DNA from: Typha latifolia
Taxonomy: Eukaryota > Streptophyta > Magnoliopsida > Poales > Typhaceae
Direction: 5' to 3'
DNA: 64,000 bases
Assembly: GCA_019914945.1 (NCBI GenBank)
Contig: CM034105.1
Location: 11,222,001 to 11,286,000 of the forward strand
Shown: positions 24,937 through 38,200 of the stretch, piece after piece
Numbering within the stretch: position 1 is the stretch's first letter
Layout: each line of letters opens with the position of its first letter
The notes under the pieces: generated by a model
Seen by the model: only the letters and a program-made list of their open reading frames with translations
Database searches by the model: none
Told to the model about the DNA's origin: nothing
Made by a program: the position numbers and the translations under genes

Positions 24937-26074
24937 TCTTTTAATCATATTACATCATGCATTATTAGCTTCTCCTGTATTGAACTATATACATTTCCAC
25001 TGTGCCAAAATTGAACACTGTTCTTTCTGAAAAGTACAGCTGAGTTGATTTCAACCTAACAATTTCTATCAGAAAGTGATTGAATTATTCACAAGTAGCT
25101 TAATTCCCTCTCAAAGTAATCCAACAGTTAACAGTTCCCCTTCATTACCAAATAATTTTGATTATATATATAAGATCAAACTCAGACTTATGTTTTATAA
25201 GTATTTCTGAGTTCAAATTCAACAGGACGGTTTGATGGGAACATCGTTAACATTTTTTAATTCTCTAATAAAAAGCCAAATATGAAAAGAGTGATTAACA
25301 ATTTATAGTAATTTTACCCAAGTTAAGATAGAGGCTTTCTAGAACTTGGCACATATGATTAAGGTAGCATTTGATTGACACAAGAGGGATACTTATTTGT
25401 GAATTTTATACACTATTTGTAAATAAACACTCGTTTATAGGTCATAAGGTAGGTTTTTTCTTCTTTTTTTATGGAAAGTCTATCCTCTATCATTGTAGCT
25501 ACTGAATCGAAGGCAGGTCCGCGAGAGTCGTCGTTCTAGTTGTCGAAGATAAGGAGGAGCTAGTAGGTGGAGGAAGAGAGCGGCGCAATCGGGGTTAAAT
25601 ATGGCAACAAGAAAAAGAGAGTTGGCGGGGGTGGAGATGGAAGAAGGTTGAAGACAGAGGTGTTTTGATGATACTGATGGAGGAGGAGATGTATGAGGTC
25701 GAGACTACAAGAGGAGGGATCCGTACACGATGACATTAACCAATGGGAAAAGTGGGACAAAAAAAGGAGAAAGAAGAAAGAGTTCAAAGTAACAAAACAA
25801 ATGAAAGAAAAAACCGATCTCATCCTTAGCTAAGGTATCTAGAAAAGGAGAGAGGAGGAAGGCCATCATTGGCGGAGGAAATCCCTTGAAGGAGGGGAGA
25901 CATTTTTTTTTCCTATCAAAACCCTAATAGAGTCGAGGCTGCTAGGGTCAACACTCAGTTCTTCTGTAAGATGAGTGATCACATATTATTTATGCACGGA
26001 ATTTTTATCATAGGTGAAGGAGTGTGATAAAATTATGTGCATTATCGAAATAAGGGAGATAGTTACCAATTTAT

Positions 26075-26740
26075 TAATGAGAACCGGGTTAGATCGGAAT
26101 CGGTATCATAAATACATTAGGTTCGATAGATCGGAGGTCTATTTATCTTTTAATTGATTTATATTTATATCTTATGTAAGCTCTTAAGACAAGTCTAGTT
26201 AAGTCATTAAGTTATTAAGACAAGTTTAATTAAGTCATGTAAACCTTTAAGGCAAGTTCAATTAAGTAATATAAGCCTTTAAGGCAAGTCTAGTTTGGAG
26301 TCGTATAAGTTTTAGAGTTAAGTCCTAGTAGAACTTATTATACCGACCTCTATATATAGAGGATTGGGCTTCTTTGTTTAAGCATCCAAGCATTAATAAT
26401 TACTTGAGTTTAATTATTATTTTATTATTGCATTTACCATTTTTATCATAACCGTTAGATTGTTTTTATTTTTAGAGGAGCGGATCATAGTTGTAGAGCC
26501 TTTTCAAGCACCCAAACCCTAGCCCCACCTTCTTAGAAGCTACTATACTTTCCGCCGTCCACCACCACCCCTCCGATGGCCGTAATGTCATATATTTATA
26601 TTTCTGCCCTATTTTAGCCTTGCTTCTTAATTATATCTTTTAATCCGGACATCCGATTGATGTGAAACTAGCTTAGAACTCTATCTTGTGATGCTACTAT
26701 TTTCTTATATTCGGATCGATCCAAATCTAATTTGTAATAT
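26075..26740 (+). mobile_element. Probable degenerate LTR remnant
   Basis: The stretch has a TATATATAGAGG box-like motif (about 26350), an internal repeat of AAGRCAAGTYTAGTTAAGTC (about 26190-26300) and, at its right end, TTGGTATCGAGATG, which resembles the TTGGTATCAGAGC primer-binding region that follows LTRs. A shorter inverted relative lies at about 45100-45300 (TCTATTTATCTTTTAATTGA). No internal coding region follows. Confidence 0.4.
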
Positions 26741-27532
26741 TGGTATCGAGATGACCTTCCGAATCTTGGATTCAATTTTCCCGAAGATATCTTCTAATCT
26801 AGCCATCCAATCCCGAGGCGGAATTAGATTTATGGGGAAAGATCTTATTTAGGGCTGCAACTTATAAAAATTTTATATCAATCCAACAACTAGATCTACC
26901 GAAAATTTCTTTAAATGTTTGTTTAAATTTTTTAAATTCAAATCGGTCAAACTGGTTCATATCATTTTATGGCTCTACACCATCTAAAATAGTGAATATG
27001 TTCGAATAAAATAATAATAAGATAGATATTCTTATCCCCCACATATGACCTTTTTAATTACATGAGATTTTAATAGTATCTCCACATGTGACATGTGGTA
27101 GAAGAACTAAACATATCAACCATTTTCTATAATAGCACAAGGAAAAGACTATTCTATTGATAGGATCGAAGGAGATAAAGAAGGTCACCAACTTTTGAGA
27201 AAAAAAATAGTTTTTTAAAACTTAGATAAATAGGAAAGTCTTTAATTTCTTGTAGAGAAACACAGAAAATCTCTTTTGATCAAAATGATTTTCTTTTTTT
27301 TTTTTTTAATTATCAAACTCAGGATTCTCTTTGGAGTATTCTCTAATATTGTTATCTATAGTTATCATATACCAATTATAATGACTAACCTTAAGAGCAC
27401 ATTGCTTTAAAGGGTTTAATCTATTACTCTAAATAGTTTTAAAGCCTTTTTATTTATCTAATGAGTTTGAAGAATAGTTTTCTAATTTTTAGTATTATAG
27501 TTAAGAGGCTAATATATGTTGTTGTTAGTTTA

Positions 27533-27829
27533 TTATCAATTATAGTTTACACCCTATATTTATTACTATTTATAAATTGAGTCTGATGATTTAGCGAATA
27601 CGTGCAGCAAACACTCTGAGTTGAGATATCTTATTTCTAAAATGACTAAAATATCTTTAGTATAACTTGATTGAGGGTATAGTTAATTTAACTCAGAGAT
27701 TTGATTAAGTTTAACTAACAGCGTATTTTCCGTACACATCTTTGCTAAATAATATGGCTTAATTTATAAATAGTAAAAATAGGATGTAAACAATAACTTT
27801 ATTAAAGACAGGATATTATATACAATTTT
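27533..27829. mobile_element. Long-TIR MITE, copy C (left end truncated)
   Basis: Starts inside the family at ATTATAGTTTACACCCTA and includes GATTTAGCGAATACGTGCAG. It ends at GACAGGATATTATATACAA. The outer part of the left terminal repeat is missing. Confidence 0.65.
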
Positions 27830-28197
27830 TTAAATAAAAAATTCAGTTTCTGATCACAATAATGTCTTCTTCTCCTTTCAACATTCCATCAGAGTAGAGA
27901 CAAAAAAAGACAGTCTACTACATTACTAAACCCTTTAATTAGTAGTCACTCCTACCCAAAAAGGATAACAATTAAGATATCTTTCTAAATAGTTTCATAC
28001 TATTCTTTTATCCATCTGAGACATTATTTATTATGGGGAGTCTGAGTTATCCAAGTAGGCAGAGGAAACTGCTTGTGTTTTTTAATTCTTCTTCTACGAA
28101 GAATCCCAGCTTTTCATTCACAGCACATGGAAAGGACACAATCTCATTAATGGAGAAGAGATGGATCAAAATTTTCTTTTTTTTTTTTTTTTTTTAA

Positions 28198-28563
28198 GGA
28201 AAATTTGCATACAACACCCTACTTTTTAATATATTTATAATTTACTCCTTATATTTTTACTATTTATATATCAAATCTTATTATTTAGTCCATCGTGAAA
28301 ATACTTAAGTAAAGATATTTTATTTCTAAAATAACGAAAATGCTCATATTTCTAAAATGCAATAAAAATGCCATTAATATGACTTAGTTGAGGATATTTT
28401 TATAATTTTTAACTTAACCTATAGGTTTAGTTAAATTTAACTAACTGATCTAATGGCATAGTGTTTTCTACCCATGTTCCGTAAATTATATAGCACCAGT
28501 TATAAATAGTGAAAATATAGGTGTACCCTATTTCGTTAAAAGACAAGGTGTTATATGTAATTT
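28198..28563. mobile_element. Long-TIR MITE, copy D
   Basis: The left end GGAAAATTTGCATACAACAC and right end ACAAGGTGTTATATGTAA belong to the same family. Poly-T tracts lie on both sides. It has several internal changes and no coding capacity. Confidence 0.7.
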
Positions 28564-28878
28564 TTTTTTTTTTTTATTTAAAATAAGGTCGTTGATTCAG
28601 GGTGGCCCATTAAATAGATAAAATTTTAATGGCTATATTTTTAGTAGTTTAGCTGACGAGAATGATAAAGATACTCAGCTAAGAGTGTTTTTCATCTTTA
28701 ACAGCTTAAATTGATTAAATTTTAATGGTTCTTTAGCTTTAAGAGATTTTTCATAATTGCCACGAAATTTTTTAGAATATCATAATTTTGATTTTAAAAT
28801 ATCATAATTAATTTTTAATAAAATGTATGTAAATAAGTAAAATACCCCTGTTTTAAAGTCAATTGTCTCATATAAAAT

Positions 28879-28906
28879 AATATATATATATATATATATA
28901 TGTATA
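28879..28906 (+). repeat. (TA)n microsatellite
   Basis: A nearly uninterrupted TA run in AT-rich DNA. Confidence 0.85.
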
Positions 28907-29480
28907 TGTAATATCTTATACAAGGGTAAAATAATCTTTTTAGATTTAAGTTGTGTTTTAATTATAATAACTTAGCTTTTCACTAATAAAATGATATTTT
29001 TGAAAGACCACAACGACGATTATGTAAATATCCCTATTTGCCAAGGGCCTAAACACAAATAACAAGGGTTCTGAAACGTTGGTGATGTATTCACGTAAAT
29101 AAAAGATTTGACAAGGTATTAATGAAAAAAAAAAAACTTTCATGACTTCCCTTGCAAAACCTCTCTTTCTCTTTCTCTCTCTCTCGTTAAATTTTCCTTC
29201 AAAGGAACCAACTTTTTCTGATCAAAAGTTTTAACTCCTCACATCATGGTCGAGTGTAAAACATAAAGCAAAGGCCAACTCCACCACTCAACTCTCAAGC
29301 ATGAAGTGGGTCTCTATATCTCAGGCATGGGATCTTTGATCTCCCTGCACTAATCCAAGTAGAACCCACTTCCTTTACTACTTTTGTTTTTTTTTCTTTT
29401 CCTAAATGTTGTTTTTTTCCGCTAATATTGCCGGAGTTTGAGCTTCTTAGGCTCTAGGAATGAAGAGGGCTCTAGCAAAG

Positions 29481-32400
29481 ATGGGTTCTTTGCTTCGCAT
29501 CATAAGGACCCCGGTGTTGCTATGGGATTCCGGATGGGTATAGGTGCTAAGGCTAAGAGGTTCTTCGTTTCTTCACCAGCCAAGGAGAAACCCATGAATG
29601 ACGGGGAAGACCCAGTTGGTGGATTTGATCTTAAGGGCGTGCCTGTGGAGTCTGGCTTAGGTTTTAAGAGCCCAGTGTTTGGTATGATCTTTTCAAAGTT
29701 TGGGGCTTTACTGTTTTTTTTTTATTAATTCCTTTCCTTTTGTTTGCTTTGAAGATGGTGTCTTTTGAATTTTTTTTTTTTGTTTTTGTTAAAAGGAGTT
29801 CCTTTTGTTTCTCTTCTTCATAACCGCATATATTAGTGAGTTGAAAAAGTTTATGCGGGTTTCTTTTTATAATAATTTTCTTCTGGAAGTATGGCCTGAT
29901 AAATATTGATGCTTAATTCTGTCCTACAACTATAGTTTCTATATAGTTTAAAGGAAAAGCAGGTCAATTTTACATATTTGGTGATTTATGTTCTAATTGT
30001 CTTAAAGTTTGGGGTGATAAAGATATTGAATTCCTGGCTTTGGTATACTGTTTTAGATAGTGATGCCTGAGCTTAAATTATTTGACACATATTTTATTTA
30101 CTTTGTAGAACTGCAAATTGTTGTAAGAAGTCATTAGGATGCATTAATTGATTATGGTATGGATACCATGAACTTTTCGGGGAGGTTCTTAAATATTTGT
30201 ATTGAAGTATGTGGCACCTGGAAGTATGATTGTTGCTGGTGTTTTACCAACCATGATTATAACTGATGTTTATGAACTATGACTGTCGCTGATGTTTACC
30301 AACTATCAAGGGTGTCATTGATCTCACTTACTTTCAATGAATCTCCTTTAGTCCTTTTTCATATATTAGGATCTTCATAATCAAGATACAAGAAGAGAGG
30401 ATTATTTTTTTAGCATTTGTTTTTATTAGTACCGTTTATTATTGTGAGCTGATTTTGATTTTTTAGTTAGTTATTATGTTTTTATACTTCAGCTAAAAAC
30501 ATACTTAGATGCTATTTTACTGAGGTACCTTGTGTATTAGAGTGAGGTTTCCATACTATTGTCCTTTAAAACATCATATGCTTGTCAGGTCAGTCCAAAA
30601 ATCAATTATTTGAATAGTTCCTACTGGATGTACTGATATTTATTATCCAAGGAAAAAGCTTGAGGCCTATTAGAATCTCCTCGAGCAATGCTAGTCTTAC
30701 AAATACAAGTTGACTGATCGTATGGAAGTGTCGAGTAATATGATGGGAATTCACTGACTAGGTTTGTGTTGTCTCTGTTGTTATTATTTAATGGAATGTG
30801 GTTATTCCTATGACAGATAGCCTTGTTGACCATTTTCAGTAGTCATAGCATTCTTGAGCTTTCCAAGTTTATTGTAACTTTCTTCTACAAGTGCTATTTA
30901 GGCTATATTTTGTTTGTCGTCCTTTTTCTGACAGTTTTGGTGATTTTTCTCATTCTCCACTGCTTTACATCAAAAAGAAATTTTGTTTTCTGGATTTAAA
31001 ACTTTGGCCTTAGGCATTCCTCATTGTACTACCATCATCCTGTTAAAAAATTTGTCTTTTCTGGAATGTGTATCTTACATGATAGACCTACTTAAAAGTA
31101 AAATTTACCTTTTGTGATATGTGGATGTATATGTGATGCTTATTACTTTTCTAGTGGTTACCTTCTAACTTCCATGTTGACATAGAAAAATTTCTAGCAG
31201 TTAGATTTAGAAAAATTAAGAAAATTATGGTAGAAGGGTAAACGAATGTTTCCACTATGCTGCTCCTACCTTATTAGGATAAACATAGAACATGCTATGC
31301 TTAGTTCAATTAAGGTATTATTAAACATAGTGATATCCGTTGAATTGTTGAGTTCTTAACTGACACTACTTCAAGATACATCCTGTCTGTTATGAACCGT
31401 ATCTAGACCGATTTGGGACGTAAGAAATTGTGAAAATTATATACAAATGAAATGAGTCATGAACAAGATCCTGTCGTTGAATCCACCTCCTGATGAAAAA
31501 GATAGACACAAGTCAGGAGCAAGGTGGTGGTGGAATGTCAGAAGGGGAGGGTAGCTATTGGTGGAGAAAGATGGCTAGGGTTTGGAAGATCGGAAGATTT
31601 CTACAAATATGATCTACTCCTAAAAAGATAAAAACGATCTAACAACTACTAAGAAAAGATAAGGACAAAAATATTAACTTGGTGCTAAACTTAGATTTCT
31701 TTTTAATGATAATTTTCAACAAATATTCACTCCTATTTGTAGGAATAAAAATTCCTAGCTGACGTGATCTATATGTGGATTTATCCATTTGTTTGAACTT
31801 AAAACAATAAGATAAAAACTAACTAATTAACTTGACTCACCCGACTTAACTCGACTTAACCATTGTCATAAGTTATAATAGAAAAATATGCATAATATTT
31901 AGGAATAAGGATTACATAGATAGCCGTGTCGCACCCGCGCACCTTATCTAAGACTTGCGCCAATCCAAGATGCACCAAGACATGGCATGAGAGGTGCCAC
32001 ATGACGCCCCTCCTAATAGTTTTGTCGCCATTATTGACCTTGTCGATCGCCGCCAGCCGCCGCTTGCTGGCCATGTTGCCACGCCGTCGCCGCTGCCTGC
32101 GTCGTGATGCCCTAGCCTCAGAGAGAAAGAGATTGAGAAAGTTCTGGACCCGCAACTTAAGTTTTTTTAACCCTCTTCTCTTTCTCAGATCTTCTTTCGA
32201 GCGGCTAGGCACCCGACTAAACAACGGCGATGGCGAGCGGCACAGTGCAATTGACGAGCTTACGAGCGATGGCGAAGGCGACACAAAGGCGAAGGTGAGT
32301 ATCCTTTACCTTTTCTCTCCTCTCTTATAGCATGGTTTATATGCCGCGCAAGACGTGTCAGCCCGTGGCACCATCATTGAAGGATTGTACACTTTATAAG

Positions 32401-34673
32401 CAAGTACTTAGAACTTGTAGCACGCAAACACCTATGAATCACTATACTTTCATTTGCCCCTCCGTACTGCAAGATTCCAATACATATCTATATGGCTAGA
32501 GGAGTATCCAAATAAAAAATGAACTTAATTTTTTTTTGATACAGCAGATACTTCTCTTAATATAGTTCCTGAACACATTTCTTTTGATCATTTAATCCAC
32601 ATTTTTATGTGTGCTAAATGATGATATAAAACATATATTTTATATGTATATATTTATAACATTGTCTAACTTTTCATGATATTTTAAGGCTTTGCTTATT
32701 TTTTATTTGAGAATTAAACATATAACTTAAAACTTATTTAAAGATCCAAATTTAGTTGTCGACTAATAGTTGAATTAGGTTTCAATATTTCACTAACATT
32801 TTATGTTTCATATCGCTTTCTATTACAATATTATTCAAAATTTTATATAGATATTTAATATGTAGCTTTCTTTCTTTTATTTTATCATTTACAGGATAAC
32901 ATTTTTTACCATATGCTATATTGGTTGATAACAAATTGAAAATATATTAATTATTTATTTATTGGCGTATCCATGCCGTGATCCGTATCCTACTTTTAAG
33001 AATTTATTGTATCCCCGTATCCGAATCCCCATATCCCGTATCCCGATCTATGCTTCACAGGTAAACATTGGCATAGGAAGGAAAGAGTGTGATGTAGATG
33101 TTGCGGCTTCTGGCCTTTTTTATTTTTTTGGCAAAAAGGACATACAGATCCTAAGGGCAGCTGGGCACTGATCTTCTTAAACTACATCTTTTCCCATCAA
33201 ATACCGAAAATTATTCTTGAAAGAAGTAGTTGCCTTAAAATGGTTGTCTGACTCATATTTGTTTGTAGCCTCAGAATGCAGTCTTTGTCAGATTTTGATG
33301 AGAGTTAGGATGACTGCAACAAAGAGGTTGATGCTTTGTTGTCCTAATCTTCCTTTGAAGATGTAAAATCGAGGCATTGGAGTGCCTTTTCCTAGATTCT
33401 ATTAGCAGTTTTGTCTTAGTTGTTCAGATGAAATGTGGGTTGGGAAGTTACATTTTTTTGAGCTTATTTATTTAGTTGATTAAATAGAGTGCATGACTTT
33501 ATTTTCTTAAGAGAGTGCATGGCTTTCTAAAGATGGAAGGAGAAAAATAATTCTATAATCCTTTTACCTAAAACAATTTAATAATCCTTTTATCCTTTTT
33601 ATTTTGGCTTCATTGCTGACTGACTTTGGGTAGGATTTGACAACATACTTTGGTTAATAACCAACAATGGTCTCAAAAGGAAGAAGGTTCTGTTTTCTAT
33701 TTTGTTTGTCCTTTTCTATTTTTCCTCTACTATATGGAGAGATTGATTGGTCCATTTAATTATCTGCACATTTTGTTTGATTTACTATTATCTGACTTTC
33801 TTAAGACTTAAGAGAACATTACTGCAAATATTCAATATCATTGTTCTGTTTAGATTCCTTTTTCTTAGCTGCTTCACAAAAAATTGTAAGCTCTAAGACA
33901 TTGTGTCACCATTGAACAAAGATTCCATGCCTTTCGCTTCGACCTTTCTGAGTTCAATCCTCTCAACTGATGATATAATTCATGATGAAGCAGGTAGTAA
34001 GTGAGGAAATCTTCTTCACTCACGAGTATGGTTGGACTCTGACTGTGAGGATGATTTCTTCAGTGTCAATGGAGGTAAATAAGACCATTGTAGCTTGAAG
34101 TGTGCACTTTGTCATATTGCATGTCTGATTAATTATTTGCTTCTTTCTTTTTTTCTTAAAAATCTTTTTGTAGACTTCACCCCATCTCGAGGTATGTACT
34201 CCAAATTATCAGTCAAGCACAAGAGTGATGCCTACATTAAGTGGGGCTATTATGGCTGGCAATGCCGACTCAAAATCTGAACCTTCCCCCACCTCTAGGA
34301 AGAAACTGGCCGACCTCCTTCTCGAAACTTTGCAAAGTGAGAAGTCACTCAATGAGCAAAACTTGGCTGAAGAGAAAGCTTGTATTAATGAAAAGGCTAA
34401 TGCATATGAAGTCAGTAGTAACCATACTCTGAAATCAGTAGATGCAACTCCTACATCTCCATAGCCAGTTCTGTTTGCAGCAGTGAGGTGACTCCAGATA
34501 GAGACACCAAAACAGGAAGAGAAGACATGGAATACACTGCGATGTTGCTTGCCGAGTGTGGTTCAAACTTTGGTTTCGATGAGGAGGCCGAAGAACCCTG
34601 GACCATGCACTGCCTAATAAACTGCAGCGATGGACTTCAAAATGGACTACTGGACAAAGTAGCTGCTACTTGA
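29481..34673 (+). pseudogene. At3g27210-like gene, left copy (contig end, frame disrupted)
   Basis: Similar to the plant-specific, functionally uncharacterised Arabidopsis protein At3g27210. Exon 1 (about 29481-29681) encodes HHKDPGVAMGFRMGIGAKAK and SSPAKEKP and ends at TTTG|GTATG. The expected start is ATGGGTTC at 29481, but one base seems to be missing just after it, because the ATG frame differs from the conserved one. Exon 2 (about 33994-34074) has an extra T (AGTAAGTGAGG) and a missing G (TTCTTCACTCAC) relative to the right copy. Exon 3 (from about 34174) also carries indels. The lesions are single-base indels near a contig end at an N gap, so sequencing error is more likely than biological decay. 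Exon 1 here supplies the 5' end missing from the right copy. Confidence 0.7.
31376..33065. mobile_element. TE-like insertion in intron 1, left copy
   Basis: Equivalent to the segment at 37140-38820 in the right copy. It contains a GC-rich block and a run of GTATCC repeats near 32970-33050. The two copies differ more here than in the flanking intron, mostly by small indels and garbled stretches. Confidence 0.4.
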
Positions 34674-34753
34674 GCTATCTTTATATGAGTGATGTCCATA
34701 AGTAGCCATCTTCTTAGCCTTCATAAAACTATCTTTGATACATCTTGGATGAG

Positions 34754-35253
34754 NNNNNNNNNNNNNNNNNNNNNNNNNNNNNNNNNNNNNNNNNNNNNNN
34801 NNNNNNNNNNNNNNNNNNNNNNNNNNNNNNNNNNNNNNNNNNNNNNNNNNNNNNNNNNNNNNNNNNNNNNNNNNNNNNNNNNNNNNNNNNNNNNNNNNNN
34901 NNNNNNNNNNNNNNNNNNNNNNNNNNNNNNNNNNNNNNNNNNNNNNNNNNNNNNNNNNNNNNNNNNNNNNNNNNNNNNNNNNNNNNNNNNNNNNNNNNNN
35001 NNNNNNNNNNNNNNNNNNNNNNNNNNNNNNNNNNNNNNNNNNNNNNNNNNNNNNNNNNNNNNNNNNNNNNNNNNNNNNNNNNNNNNNNNNNNNNNNNNNN
35101 NNNNNNNNNNNNNNNNNNNNNNNNNNNNNNNNNNNNNNNNNNNNNNNNNNNNNNNNNNNNNNNNNNNNNNNNNNNNNNNNNNNNNNNNNNNNNNNNNNNN
35201 NNNNNNNNNNNNNNNNNNNNNNNNNNNNNNNNNNNNNNNNNNNNNNNNNNNNN
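34754..35253. other. Assembly gap, exactly 500 N
   Basis: A run of 500 N. The left sequence stops at CATCTTGGATGAG. The right sequence starts CCCGGTGTTGCTATGGG, which occurs in the left copy at about 29509. The round length suggests a placeholder of unknown true size. Confidence 0.99.
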
Positions 35254-38200
35254 CCCGGTGTTGCTATGGGATTCCGGATGGGTATAGGTGCTAAGGCTAA
35301 GAGGTTCTTCGTTTCTTCACCAGCCAAGGAGAAACCCATGAATGACGGGGAAGACCCAGTTGGTGGATTTGATCTTAAGGGCGTGCCTGTGGAGTCTGGC
35401 TTGGGTTTTAAGAGCCCAGTGTTTGGTATGATCTTTTCAAAGTTTGGGGCTTTACTGTTTTTTTTTTATTAATTCCTTTCCTTTTGTTTGCTTTGAAGAT
35501 GGTGTCTTTTGAATTTTTTTTTTTGTTTTTGTTAAAAGGAGTTCCTTTTTGTTTCTCTTCATATAACCGCATATATTAGTGAGTTGAAAAAGTTTATGCG
35601 GGTTTCTTTTTTATAATAATTTTCTTCTGGAAGTATGGCCTGATAAATATTGATGCTTAATTCTGTCCTACAACTATAGTTTCTATATAGTTTTAAAGGA
35701 AAAGCAGGTCAATTTTACATATTTGGTGATTTATGTTCTAATTGTCTTAAAGTTTGGGTGATAAAGATATTGAATTCCTGGCTTTGGTATACTGTTTTAG
35801 ATAGTGATGCCTGAGCTTAAATTATTTACACATATTTTATTTACTTTGTAGAACTGCAAATTGTTGTAAGAAGTCATTAGGATGCATTAATTGATTATGG
35901 TATATGGATACCATGAACTTTTCGGGAGGTTCTTAAATATTTGTATTGAAGTATGTGGCACCTGGAAGTATGATTGTTGCTGGTGTTTTACCAACCATGA
36001 TTATAACTGATGTTTATGAACTATGACTGTCGCTGATGTTTACCAACTATCAAGGGGTGTCATTGATCTCACTTACTTTCAATGAATCTCCTTTAGTCCT
36101 TTTTCATATATTAGGATCTTCATAATCAAGATACAAGAAAGAGAGGATTATTTTTTAGCATTTGTTTTATTAGTACCGTTTATTATTGTGAGCTGATTTT
36201 GATTTTAGTTAGTTATTATGTTTTTATACTTCAGCTAAAAACATACTTAGATGCTATTTTACTGAGGTACCTTGTGTATTAGAGTGAGGTTTCCATACTA
36301 TTGTCCTTTAAAACATCATATGCTTGTCAGGTCAGTCCAAAAATCAATTATTTGAATAGTTCCTACTGGATGTACTGATATTTATTATCCAAGGAAAGCT
36401 TGAGGCCTATTAGAATCTCCTCGAGCAATGCTAGTCTTACAAATACAAGTTGACTGATCGTATGGAAGTGTCGAGTAATATGATGGGAATTCACTGACTA
36501 GGTTTGTGTTGTCTCTGTTGTTATTATTTAATGGAATGTGGTTATTTCCTATGACAGATAGCCTTGTTGACCATTTTCAGTAGTCATAGCATTCTTGAGC
36601 TTTCCAAGTTTATTGTAACTTTCTTCTACAAGTGCTATTTAGGCTATATTTTGTTTGTCGTCCTTTTTCTGACAGTTTTGGTGATTTTTCTCATTCTCCA
36701 CTGCTTTACATCAAAAAGAAATTTTGTTTTCTGGATTTAAAACTTTGGCCTTAGGCATTCCTCATTGTACTACCATCATCCTGTTAAAAAATTTGTCTTT
36801 TCTGGAATGTGTATCTTACATGATAGACCTACTTAAAAGTAAAATTTACCTTTTGTGATATGTGGATGTATATGTGATGCTTATTACTTTTCTAGTGGTT
36901 ACCTTCTAACTTCCATTGTTGACATAGAAAATTTTCTAGCAGTTAGATTAGAAAAATTAAGAAAATTATGGTAGAAGGGTAAACGAATGTTTCCACTATG
37001 CTGCTCCTACCTTATTAGGATAACATAGAACATGCTATGTTTAGTTCAATTAAGGTATTATTAAACATAGTGATATCTGTTGAATTGTTGAGTTCTTAAC
37101 TTGACAATTACTTCAAGATACATCCTGTCTGTTATGAACCAGATCTAGACCGATTTGGACGTAAGAAAATTGTGAAAATTTATATGAAAGTAGCCTCGAA
37201 AGTTAGAGTTCTAATGGATCTGGTTTTATGAGAATCCGACTTCTGGATGAAAAGATAATAATAAAACAGTGGAGCAAGGGTGGTGGTGGACGGCCGTAAG
37301 GGAGGGTAGCTATTGGTGGAGAAAGATGGCTAGGGTTTGGAAGATCGAAATATTTCTACAGCTATGATCTACTCCTAAAAAGATAAAAACGATCTAACAA
37401 CTACGGTAAAAGATAAGGACAAAAATATTAACTTGGTGCTAAACTTAGATTTCTTTAATGATAATTTTCAACAAATATTCACTCCTATTTGTAGGAATAA
37501 AAATTCCTAGCTGATCGGATCTATATGTGGATTATCCGATTTATTTGAACTTCAAAACAATAAGATAAAACTAACTAATTAACTTGACTCAATTCGACTT
37601 AACTCGACTTAACCATTGTCATAAGTTATAATAGAAAAATATGCATAATATTTAGGAATAAGGATTGCATAGATAGCCGTGTCGACGGCGTACCTATCGG
37701 CACTTGCGCCAACGGCATACCAGCACATGGCATGAGAGGTGCCACATGACGTCCCTCCTAATAGTTTTGTCGCTCATTATTGACCTCGTTGTCGATCGTC
37801 GCTCGCCGCCCGCCGCTTGCCGTCGCTGTCGCCGTCGCCGTCGCTTCGTCGGATGCCCTAGCCCTAGAGAGAAGAGAGATTGAGAAAGCCGGACCCGCAA
37901 CTTAAGTTTTTAACCCTCTTCTCTTTCTCTCTAGATCTCTCTTCTCTCTCGAGCGGGCTAGGGCACCCGACGAAACAACGGCGATGGCGAGCGGCGAGTG
38001 GCAATTGACGAGCGGCGAGCGATGGCGAAGGCGACTACAAAGGCGAAGGTGAGTATCCTTTACCTTTTTCTCTCCCTCTCTTATAGCATGGCCGGCAAGT
38101 GCCGCGGCACGTGTTGTGCCTGTGGCACGACCATCATTGAAGGATTGTACACTTTATAAGCAAGTACTTAGAACTTAGAAGTATCAGTAAACACCTATGA

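Noticed and set aside
31856..32330. Overlapping open frames of about 134-142 codons on both strands
   Set aside because: They lie in the GC-rich intronic TE-like block, are Arg/Ser/Leu-rich in both directions, and are not preserved in the equivalent right-hand copy.
34647..35339. Long open frames crossing the gap
   Set aside because: They consist mainly of unknown residues read through 500 N.
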